This document shows, in pieces, positions 13,201 to 25,500 of a DNA stretch of 64,000 nucleotides. The DNA lies in the NCBI GenBank assembly GCA_964035545.1, contig OZ037766.1, positions 9,619,722 to 9,683,721 of the forward strand, given 5' to 3'. The number at the start of each line of letters is the position of its first letter. The first letter of the stretch is position 1. Origin of the DNA: Bugula neritina. Taxonomy: Eukaryota; Bryozoa; Gymnolaemata; Cheilostomatida; Bugulidae. The position numbers and the translations under genes were made by a program. The notes below the pieces were generated by a model. The model was not told the DNA's origin and searched no databases. It was given only the letters and a program-made list of their open reading frames with translations.

Positions 13201-16200
13201 GATCTGAGCTGAATACAACGTAAGTATATCAAATATGAGTATCATGTATTGGTATCAATCATGCATGTCAAACATTGGACAAAATGAACTGAAAATGGAT
13301 TTTTTACAAAAAACTTTTTTACTGGCTCGCTCTTGGCAAAAAGTGTGGATGTATCGTGCTTCTTCACATTATGATTATTTTAAGTTTTCAGTATTAGTAA
13401 GGCTAGAATAAGATATTATTATATTACTGTCTACAGGTATGATAAGGCTAGAATGCATATTGCAAAGAAAGTATTTGTGTCTTGGATAATTTCTGGAGTT
13501 GTTTGCTTTATACAGGTACGCTAGCAGAGAGCCCGGATCAGCCACAAGGAGCAGACTTATGGCTAAGTTGTCTACATCTAAAAGTTCTGAAGAGTGTATA
13601 ATATATGGCGGGCAGTCATTTTCTAGGCATGTGGCATCATAAGTATTGGGCTTTTGCTTTTATAGTGATTTGAATTCGAGGTTATATCTATAATATCTAC
13701 CTGTGCTATTGGTTGGATGCTTTATAATACTGATGCTGTGATAGGTCGTAAATTTACTTTAAAACTGGTATAGTTATTTCTAAGGTGGTCAGGTGTTAGA
13801 TTGAGCTTTAATTAACAAAATTTTCTTTTCGTTCTTTCAATAAACCATGCATAGTTACCCTCGTCACTTGTTTTTATAGTAATTCCAAGCCTAAAACAAA
13901 TGTATCTCTGAAAGGAGTATTGAACAGATCAAAGCAGAAAGGGAATCTCCAAAGCACACTCAACCTTTATCAAATAAAACCAGAAGACCAAAAGAGACTG
14001 GAAGCATCTAAAGCAGCGTCTCGGTCCAAAGCTGACGAGAAATTGGAGGAGCTTCTGGGTCGACCTTCAACTGCCTCCATGCAATTCATGAGACACCTTA
14101 TGTCTAAGGAGTTAAAAGGTATTGACAAACACGCAATTCTGTGTTGATATTGGCATCGAAGATTTAGTTAGAATTTATAGTATTTGTCAAAAATTATCAA
14201 TTTGCCTGTAACATTGCAATTTATACAATTACTTGCCAATTTTAATATTTATTTACACCTTTTGAGTTTCTATGGTGACAGAAGAGGTAAGGCATACAAA
14301 ACTAGCTGGTGTTAAGTGTTTAAGCTTAGAGGTTTTCTACACCCTAGCTCTTTTTATATATCATTAGAAAACAGAAAATCTAGTGAATTTATCTAGTATA
14401 AATATATGTGCTAAAACACGCTAGGGATACTTTACGTAAGATTAAGTGACACTGTTGTGCTATTTTAAAACATTATTATCTTCCTGCGTGATAGATAATG
14501 TTTCTATTCTGTACTAACTGTGAAGTTGGAATCAGAGAGCATCGAGCTTTCTATTGGTAAAGTCTGCTTAGAGGAGAGAGCCTTGTTTATTTACTACTTA
14601 ATGTAAACTTTTAACTTTGTGGCTGGCAATTGTGCAGGTTCCTCAACAACAAAAAATCCCGCAAGCTCTGTTACTCAAGTTAAACCAGGGGAACTAATAA
14701 AACAGGAAAAAGAAAAATTGTTAAGTCGTTTTCAGGCCAAAAAGACTGTTTCGAATCACAATGGATCTTCAGTTTCTTTGAACAATTTCACTTCTGTCAA
14801 GTCAGCTGGTACCATGACTCCGCAAGAATACAGACAGGTACAGGCAAAGGTTTATGTGTAGTTTTCTAGTTTTAGCAATTTTGTTTGTTATGGGCTAGAC
14901 TGTCGTAAAGAATCTTATCTTGATTTAAGACCCAAAACCTGTAGGAATCTACTTCTAACTTCATTTTTTATTAACAATATCTAACATTGCATATTAATAA
15001 CATATTATTCAGATTTTTTTTAAAATTAACTATACTTTTTGTTGAGAAAAATAGAGCCGTTCTTAATGCTAGTTATTTATAGTGGAAATTTAAAATTGAT
15101 AAAACAATTAACCAGTATTAATAAGAAGACGATTCTAAACTGAGCAAATCAAGAATGGTCATTTACCTATAAAATTATTTTTTCAATCCACAGTTAGTTG
15201 CAAAAAACAAAGCTCTTGCAATGGTTAGACAAAATGGTGCAATCAGGAAAGAAGATGTAAATGCTCTCCGTAAAAACCTTTCTGTGAAACAAAAAGAACA
15301 ACTCAAACGCACAGTTGATCAAAGCTTAGATGGAGAATCAATTCCTGAACATGGTAAGCATATTTAAAGTTTTGCCAAGTTGTTTCTAGTTGCTGTATTT
15401 AAAATTGCTTTTGAATGATTTATGGGTGTGACTAAAATGGGTATAACATGGATTTCATAATTTATTTGTTTTCAGCTTTTTGGATTGTCTGGTTTTTTAA
15501 ATGAGAATTATTAAAATAAGCTTAAATTTTTTACACTAAATTAGCAGATGGAAACTTTCAAAAAACTGTAAGATAAAGACAATTAACAATATAGTCATAG
15601 TGAGAATACAGGAGGGTGTTGCAATAAATTATACATATATTATAATTTAAATTTATTGTTCTTGATTTACAATCTCTAGCATGTTGAATATATAATAGAA
15701 ACTAGTAGAAGTAACATGGAAAACAATTTTAACAGTCATGGCTGTTTACAAAGTCTGAAAATAAAGTTATTTCCTTCATTAAAGGTGTTTTAACAAACAT
15801 TTTCTTTGCTTTTTAGTTTTTTGAACAGCTTTAATTTTTATAGCATCTTGAGGAATGTTTTGGAATTTTATTTTAAGTCAAGCATGAAATTCTTTCACCA
15901 CTTTCAATATTAGAAATTATAATGAAATCACAAGGAACATAAAAAATGACAAATCTATTGGTGTCTCTATGGGTAGGAAGGATTGTATTATAAATTTGTG
16001 TTCTTGGATTACAACAATTCAAAAATTTATATTATATCAAAATGTTTGAATCATACAAATTTTAATAACAAGAACTGCCTAAATAGCTGAAAATAAAGCA
16101 GATATGTAGTGTGACACTCATTTTAGTCATTGGGACGGTTGTCAATATATATATACTGCTTATTTTAGTAATATCCATGAATGACAGAGTGGCCTTTTGG

Positions 16201-19200
16201 TTAAGTTCTAATGCTGATTTTTTTTAAACGTTTCAGGCTTGCAAGAACAAGGCATCTGATTCTATGCTATTTGCGAAATGAATATTTAATGAAGCCTTTT
16301 AACGAAAGTCAGTAGTGTGTTGAAAAAATAATCTAATATTCAAAGCTTGCTATATCTGTATTCTTGTGGTGATACTAGATTCTTCCGGAACAAAAGAAAA
16401 ACGACCTAAACTTGATCAAATAGATGTCAACTCAGAGCATTACTCACAGATAAGAAACAAGAAATCTATAAATAGTCACTTAATCAAGCAGGTGATAAAT
16501 TTTAAAAGCATTCAAGACAAATATTCAAACTTTTTAATGTGGTCTGTGATGTTTTGTTAGTTTTGTAAAACTAAAATGACATATAAAAAAATTCACATAA
16601 TCTATCATTTTTCCCGTTGTAGAGCTTTGCCTATGCTATGGCAGATTGTAGAAACTCAAAAAGCCAATCTATTATGTATATACATAAATTATGTAAAATT
16701 GTTTATTCCTATATTTTGTGAAACTCTGTTTCTGCTGCTTACTAGGTGGAAGACGACAGAGAAAGTCAGTATTTTCAAACACTAGAGAGGAAAGAAAGCT
16801 ATGAGACCAAACTTCTTGGCATTCATAAAATAGAGTCTAAGTTATACGTTTGTCTTCAGGTAGGATGGCAAACAACTATAGTTTTTTATTTTTAAATTTT
16901 TGAGACTGTTAAGCGTTTAATTCCTTCTCGCAATGCTGAACTAGTACACTGGAGTAAATCTTACATCGCAACAGCTTCTGTATTATTATTATAGATTAAT
17001 AGAGGCAAACATTGGTTATTGCATATTGAGCAGAGTGATGTGCTAGTACTTTTAATATTTTAAATTTTAATATTTGAGCTGAAAGAACATAAAACAATTA
17101 CCGATTAGTAGTTCAAATTTCATTAGATTTTAGATGATGCCTAAATAATCTAATCGAGTTTGCTCCTCTACCATTAAAGTTTTATAGCTATTAGCCTGCA
17201 AGCTGTTTCTCAAACATCAATGTTTTCCTTGAGAATGTGGCTGGTCAGTCTACCAAATTACTGGAATTTAAATTAAAGTCATAGTCAAAGATCGATTCAA
17301 ACTTCGTTGTAAGAACAGTTGCAATTTTCTCAAAATCGATTTCGGGCTTATTCAATTACTGTAACCATTACAGTTCCAATGCTTGCTACCGTTGATATGA
17401 TTCAGCTGTTTCTGTTACAGTGTGATTATCAAGATTGGAGACTCTCGGATAAGTGTCGCCAAGATGGCCATAAATTTAAAAAGCTTGATGTTTTTAAGAG
17501 ATTTTTTAAATGCAACAATTGCAAAGAGAGACTGACAACTCATGAAAAGTTTCCAAGTGTATGCTGCCAGTAAGTATTAATGTCTGTGTCTATTACACTT
17601 ACACACTTTCCCAATTCAGTTTTTACATTGCAGAAACTAGTTAGTTTTCTAATTTTATGAATTGCAAATGTGATATGTGATATGAGGATTTTTCCTTTCT
17701 CCTTCATCTAGTAACAAAAAGTTACATGGAATTATTGTTGCAACTATCTTTTATATCCTTCAATATTTGTTACTAGAATAAGCAGCAAATGTGTGGGTTT
17801 AAAACATTGCATTGAGACTGTTAATTTTGAATATGGCTTGGCCTTTTCCCCGATGTGTAATAATTAAGCTCTATATACTTTCTGCTCTATAGCCTATAAA
17901 TGTACAAATATATAATTATTTTATCTTTCAAGTAGCTTTACTACATTGGGCTGTCTCATTACTTGTCAAATAATCAATTATCCACTACTGACTACTGCTG
18001 TAACGCATTATGAGAGCAATATACTCTCAGAATCTTGGAATGTATAGCTTCCTACATATAGCTATTGTTGAAATACTGGTTTAGATGTTTAGCCTATTTC
18101 AGTTTATTGAGATACAAAGAAACCGAGTTTTCAAGCCACAGCTGTTTGCTGATAAAGTTAGTTATAGGTTTGGTAGGCTGGAAAGGATAACTCCTGAATT
18201 ATCATAATTTCTTAGTTTTAAAAAATCTCTGCCGACATCTTACTTTCCCAGTATTTGTGTGAATTTTGTTATAGACCATTCCGCTTTCAACACCCTCAAA
18301 ATGTTTAGTTAAAAATTTATTTTGACTGAGAAAAAAATGTCAATGAAGTTTCTTTCACCTTAAAAGCTACTGGTCAAAATTATCATTTTGCATTTACTTT
18401 CTTAGCTCATTTTCAGCATACAGTCAGCAGAAATAATCTATTTATTAAGATAACTTTATTCAAAGAGTGTAATCTATATTAAATTGCTTGTAGTTGAACC
18501 ACTAGATAAAATTTCGGTGAACTAAGTAAATATTCTCAATTTTCCACATCAGTGTAATTTTAATGTCGGTAAAACTATAAAACCCTTATTCTAATCTCAG
18601 AGAAGTGGTCACTAAAGCTATAAACACACCTTTAAGGTTTCAATAAAATTTTCTGCACCTGTGTTAAGCCAGAAAGCAGCAATTTTTGCTTAATGTTTAA
18701 CCAACAGGCTATTTTAAGTCAGATGTAGGATCATGATGTTTAAAACTGTGAATTTGAGTTATCCTTCCCAATTTATAAACTTTCAACTGCTGCCAATAGC
18801 AAACATCACTGTTGTGACCTTTAGAAATATAGGTTTTTATGTTACTTGGTATCCCCTCTTTCTTATAAAAACTTGTGATGAGCTAATACTGTGTTAGCAA
18901 GTACAAATCCTAATAAATTATCAATAATGAAATTTAATCCACATGTTTCATGTAGAGCAACACAACTCCAATTTGGTGTTTAAACTTTGTTATATCTATG
19001 CCATAATATGATGTTTATTAGTATGTTAATTCTGTTGGTAGGGAAGCTGAAGATATTTATTGCACTTAATTTTTCCAGTTTTCAGTTTACAGTATTTAAT
19101 TTTAGCTCACTTTTGCAATCTATTTATATTTTAGAAAATGTGGGGGTCGGAACTTTAGCAAAGCTGGCATGATAAACGAAAAGAAAGTAACATTAGCAAG

Positions 19201-19273
19201 TGATGAGCTATGCTTAAGAGGTAGCGAAGAAGGCAAACTGGGTTTTTATAATAAAATTGATTTAAATGTTTAA
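10220..19273 (+). CDS. MCM10: MCM10 replication initiation factor
   Basis: Nuclear DNA-binding factor needed to activate the CMG helicase and to load DNA polymerase alpha. Fifteen exons: 10220-10357, 10585-10720, 11321-11443, 11860-11938, 12080-12239, 12653-12811, 13005-13219, 13516-13626, 13880-14118, 14638-14837, 15194-15353, 16379-16491, 16746-16859, 17421-17569, 19135-19273. Together they give 744 residues in frame. The central OB-fold region carries DWITFGVVASK and EVSLFLFG. It is followed by the zinc finger with C294, C304, C313, C316 and H319. The C-terminal zinc ribbons are CLQC 647-650, CNNC 680-683 and CQKC 698-701, preceded by DVFKRFFKC. The N-terminus is short and acidic. Intron 8 appears to be GC-AG. 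Exon 10 may instead end at 14849, in the same phase. Exon 4 (residues around 133-158) is the least certain. Confidence 0.9.
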
Positions 19274-19431
19274 ATGTGTGATTTTTGTCAAGTTAACAAT
19301 AAGTATTCAACCACATTAAACTTTTGTATGCAAGTTATAATATTCTAGTGCAGCATATTATATATTTTGTGATAAGATTATGGTTTTATAATACTTTTAA
19401 ATGAATTTTATAGCTTGTTGATTGTAAGTAA

Positions 19432-19437
19432 TTTATT
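19432..19437 (-). terminator. Poly(A) signal of the IRE1/RNase L-like gene
   Basis: TTTATT on the plus strand, so AATAAA on the minus strand, about 100 nt past the stop at 19536. It lies in the 262-bp gap between the convergent MCM10 and IRE1-like genes. Confidence 0.5.
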
Positions 19438-19535
19438 TAATAATATTGTAAATTAACAACAAACTAAACGTATTCTTGAAAACTATAACTCAAAGTATTA
19501 ATATTTCAACTCAACTGAGTTCAACAAAGTTCTCA

Positions 19536-22500
19536 CTAGAATGCATTGTAAGATTTAGCACTCATGTGAATGACATCTTCTACTTGCGGTTTCAGGCAGA
19601 GTGGCGATTTGATAACAATGTCGTAAATTGATAGGATGCAGCAAGAGAACTTTGCTGATATATAATCATGTGGATGGCCAATAGTTTCCAACAAATCACT
19701 TGGCCTACAACAAAACACAGATGAACAATTGTCTTGTAAATAATTGAGTTTTGATACTTTTGTTCACCCTCCCTGCTCACTAATAAGCAACTGAAGATCT
19801 AAAATGTACACAAAAATACGTAAAATTGCAATTACTCACATAGTGATATCACAAATATCGGATATAAACTTCAGAAGGGAACATAGAGTGTTGTCATACT
19901 CTGATTCTCTTGCAAAAGCTCCTACATCCACCTTTTCTTTCTGCATGTAATCATTCAAACATTACCAATAGCATATTTTAATTTAAAAAAAACACATCTA
20001 AACTGTGTGTATATGTGTATACTTACTATTCACAACAGTATGCTGTTTCAAGCTGAAAGCTTGAACAAAGATTAGAGGAAAATATATATTAAAGAAAGCC
20101 AGTGAAACTTGTATAAGTGATTTATCATGACTTGAAGCATAATTAAATTGATCCAGCAGATGCAAAAATCAAATTTAGTGTAAAATAGTATAAAATGCAG
20201 GCTAAGCTTGGCAAAAAACTAGATGTGTTCATAAAGCCAATTTAAACACAGATTTTTTTCTGTATAATTTTGACTTACCCAGCTATTGAATTCTATTCTT
20301 TGACCCAGTTGGTTTATTTGATCTAACACATTAGTTTTGAAGCTACAAAAATGCAATAACCAGCAATTCAATTGTATTTACAAAGCTTAAATGACCATTA
20401 TATTTTAGAGTTGTAGATTTCAATAACAAGCTTACCCACTACGGATTTCTGGTTGCCTACCCACAGCAGCCAAAAATTGAACTTGCTTTTTCCTGCTCCA
20501 GAAATAGGGGTGCCTGAAATTATACTATATTTAAGATCACCCTCCGTGCTGTGCATTAAAATCTCAAACTGGATAAAAACAGTATGAAAGCAGCAGCTAG
20601 CATTTTGACTATACCATTAAATAATCAGTAAATTTTTATAATTATGATTTAATAATGTTAGGTTGAATAAAGAAGACCTACGTTAAACATATATTGGTGT
20701 CTTTCCTTGCACTAGGCTCAGCTAGCACCATCCAAGATAGCAAGTGCCTGGCTTCTATGTTCTCCGTTTGTATGGCATATTGGCCAGCTCTAATATTACT
20801 GTCAATGCTGATAACTGTACTGTTTCTCTTACCAAATGGATGCAAACCATTACACATTATGTAGTGTAGAAGCATCCCTGCAACCTAAATTTTAATGGAA
20901 CCCATAAAACCTGCATAATTTGTAATCAGCGTGAGAGTATCCTCTGAACTGAAACTATAACCCTATAACTATATATAGGTTATAGTTCAATGGGTGTATC
21001 ACAAACTCACTTTTATCTAAGATGAAAAGCATGCAATATGCACGCAAGTATAGAAATTATATTATATATTAAATTATACTTGAAAATTGGCTTTATAATT
21101 AAGTACATTTGTTAATACAATATAGAGCAGTTGAAGTGTAAAGGAGCTGTTTTATAGCCTTTTGAAAATTTCAAACCTGAATATCACTTTTGTGAGCAGA
21201 AGAATTATTGAGCCGTTTTTTGACCTCTGTAGCTTCCCAACACAGCCGATCTAGAAAACAAACACTTGAGCAGTTTTGGTTAGTTCTAGCTGAAACTCAT
21301 CAATTGTATGTATGGATAGCTACTGTATCCAAAGTTTATCTGTTTAAAATTAAGACAAATAAAATACCTCAACAATTTACAAACTATTGATGATCTAAAA
21401 TACTATCTTTTACTGCATGTTCAACAAAATCGATAATTCTTATAAATCTAGGAAAGCTATAAATTTCTATAGGCATTCTAAAACTTTAGCGCAATATTAC
21501 AAAAAATATTTTTGCTTGCTGCTTTACAAAATTTTACAGATATATAGAGTTGAAGCTTTAAAAAACACAATCATTTTGCTCAAAAGAAGTGTCAGTAAAT
21601 AAGATCAGATTTACTGCACAACATAATTCCATCATATTTTCAACACTGTAACAAACTTGTTTGCTTAGGGCCAAAAATGGGACATTGTGTGTGGAATTTT
21701 CATGCGTCTAACATTGCGTCTGACTCATGCTGTTTGATCTAATTGGCTTATTATCATTTAGCCAGCACATTTCTTTTATTTTAATTCACGTTTTAGCTTT
21801 TAGCGAACTGAATTAAAACAGTTTCATGTAGTTTGCATTTCTGCTTTTATAATAATATCTTGCCAATGACGTAGTTTAAAAACAAACGTATAGGTGAGCA
21901 GTTAAACTCCAAGATCATTAGCTAATAAATTCCACACTCGCATTGTGTGTGGCAGATCTAAATGTGTACAACGCTTCGTGTGGCCCTACGCTTACTGTTC
22001 ACTATTGTCTAAAACATGATAGAAGCAGATAGATGGTGCATTACAAATACTCTTTTAAAGGCCAAGGGCCAAACATTCAACACTTGGGAGCCACATGTAT
22101 GGCTCTAAAGTATCTAGTTGGGCTTCAATCTGCTAGATTATAGGATGTCACAAAATACTGCAGTGATCTCAAGCATATCCATGTGCTAGTTGTTGCAAAA
22201 CTTGATAAAAAATTGATGCCTAATTACACACAGGCCTATTTTACAACGATCTCATTCATGTTTGTTATCAACTCCCATTTTCCGTTAAGTTTCTCAAAAA
22301 GAAGCATGGGCCATGCTTTTTTATGGATATAAGAATCTTCAAGAAAGCGGTTAGATAACTCATATAGTATTTTGACCTCCCACAACAATAAACAATCTCA
22401 ATTGCTTGTTTGTCAACAATTTGGGATAATTTAGTTATTTTTCAGATTATAAGTAACAGGTACTATTCACATTTATTCATTCCACTACAATAGCTGTTTA

Positions 22501-25500
22501 CCTGAATTCCTGCATGGAAGCTGATTCATAAATCCTGACCAATTTGAAACAACTGGATAGTCTGCTATTTTCAAAATTGAATCTTTTCCAATCAGTATGT
22601 TTTCTGGCTATAAAAAATCCATAAAAAATTGCGCATATAATTCACGAAAAATATAAGGATTCAGCTGGCTATATATTTATTATAATGCACTATACTGTAG
22701 TGTGACGTACAATGGATAAGTTAAATGTTTACTTGCAACGCAACGGAACAATGCCTGGAAATAAAAATATGCAAACCTTTAAATTGCCATGAATAATATT
22801 GTTAGCATGCAATACATTCAATCCCGACAACAGCTCGTGGCACATTCGTGTTTTTATAGCATCTTCACTTTTTAAAAATGCATCAGACACTATGAAACTT
22901 TTCAAATTACAGTCACAAAGTTCCATAATCAGTACTAATGATCTAGGATTGTGCACACTGATATCCTGAAACAGACAATGATACAAAATACAGGTTTAAG
23001 TAAAATTAGATGCAGATACACACACATACATACGGACACACACACATACACACGACACCAATGCTTTCGCGCATGATCACACACACATTCTCCTGAGTCG
23101 GGCAGCAGCAAGACTTTAGCTTGGAAGTCTTCACAAATGAATATGGTCAGGGCATTGAGATTATTGAGCTGACCATTTATTTGGTTAATAATGAATCACT
23201 GAGAGATCAACCAGCTGTTGGGCCTACTGCAATCTGTGGATTTTAGCAGCAAGGATGAAAATGCCTAGAGTACACGGCCAAGCATAAGCAGTAGTGAGCT
23301 TTATGAACAAGTTGGGAAAATGGGAGTTGCCGAACTAGTTTCTGATCACACTCGAGCTGCCATGAGTCCATTGTATGTACCAGAAGTCATACACTAGGCC
23401 CTAGGGCATAGTTGATAATTGTAAGTTGCCAGCATAGAGGTGTTTTACAAACTATAACTGCGAACTGCATGTCTAACTTTAAAGTTATGACATAGTGAGA
23501 GTAAAGAATTAGGTCACCAACAAAGCTACAGTTTATTATTAGTGTCCTGGTGGCGAGGTCTTGGTAGTAACATCGGTAACTGTTAAGGGGCAATTAGAGA
23601 TTGTCATTATAAACATATGAATGCTTGGTAAAACATTTGTGCCCTAATAATTTCATGTAAAGTTTGGAACTCAGCTTAAAATTAAAACAGTAATATTTTC
23701 ATACAATATGTGCAGTTGAAAATATGACCAAGAAAATTATCATCACATGCTATGCTGCACAGACTAATTAGTTGGGGAAGCATAAACTGACAGGTTAGCA
23801 ATTGCTTTGAATTTAGAAAAGCCAAGATCCAACTTACAAGTAATCTCACAAGGTTTGACTTATTGATAGGGCCTAGAATTTGAGCAAGATCTAAACGAGT
23901 GTGTCTAAGACAGTACTTTGCTGCAACAGCAATGCCACTGCTCTGATGAATTCCATGGAATACATCAACGCCATCTCTTGAGCTAAAACATGAATATTTT
24001 GAATGAATTGGCAAAAATTCAAGGCTTACAGGAAATGGTTCATTGCATATTATATTTCATTATAGTTCAAAGCTGCAATTGAATTTTTTATTTGGTGTTG
24101 GAAACAGTTGCATTAAATGAAACCAGAGCCATAAGTCAATGCAAACCGCAACCACAAATTCATCGTATGAGCATTCATCCACATGATGTGCGAAGTTGTA
24201 AAAATGTAGTTTTTAATTGATCTGCCTTCTAGAATCATTATGTATAAAGTATACAACTAGCAACACAATTATTATGAGTTTGATAGAAGTGATATAATAC
24301 AATTACAAAGACTCAAAACAAAGACAAAATTAATACAGACCTTGGGCCTACTCGCATGTTGGTAGAAATATTGAATGTATATTCTCCAACACAAATCTTG
24401 ACTTTTTTATGACACCATTCATCTAATTCCGGATATTTGGGAATTCTAGTATCTGCTTCTTGAGCCAGTTCTTTTTTGTTATGTGTAAAATCAACATCTT
24501 TTGTCGGAACTACCATAAATGGTTCATATATATCTCCACAGACTGTAGCATTCTGTTGCGCTATTAACTCATCGAGTGGGTTTCGTTCAAGCTTTCTAAT
24601 ATATTGATTGGTCCACATATTGATATTTGTTTTGCTTATTTGTGAATCCAACAAATCACAAGATAGCTCCAGTGATGTTTCTGAATCAGATTGAAACGAA
24701 GACAAAGTTTTTACATAAGGATTATACAAACTAGGTTGCTGTAGGGATATAGGAAGTAAATTATTTCTGTTGAGCTGTGAGCTATTCTCGTCTTCACCTT
24801 CATTTAAAGAATTATACAAGTGCTCACCAATCAACTGTTCCTCAGAAAGATATTCTATTTGTTCATTTTTATCAACAGGGCTACAAAATGTTTCATTCGA
24901 TTGTAAAGTTTCATCAAACGAATCACTCACATCTAAAGTGCTAAAACTGTCGATGTTGTCACCTTGAGAGCAAAAATCGAGAGTGAGACCAATAGGCTGA
25001 ATAAGGATTTGCGAACCATTTTTACTGTTGATTATTTTGTTGCTTGAGATTAACTGTGAATGAAACCTTTTGCTGAGAGAAATGTTTTTATCGCTATTTA
25101 TTTTGTCTGTATGGGCATTAACAACAGATAAGTCATTTAAATGTTGATTGCATGATAAAATTTCCACTTTTTTATTCATGTTTATCTGATTTGAAATGAC
25201 CTGGTTGGTTTCAGATTGAATAATTGGTTCAGGTGACTGAATGTGCGCTGAACAAATAGAACTGGTCATTAGGTCGCTTTCAGAATGATCTAGCTCTGCA
25301 GTTGCCACAATCTTTTGGTTAGTATAAGTACTATCTTTATCATCATTGTTAGGCTCTAGTATGTACTTAAATGTATCATGCTCCACCAAACTAGTTAAAT
25401 TTTTATTATAATGGTTAGATGCAAAATTATGAGAACTATTTAACTCTGATTTATCGCTTGCAAAGGGTTGTGTTTTAGGCTGTTCAGATTTGACAAGTGG

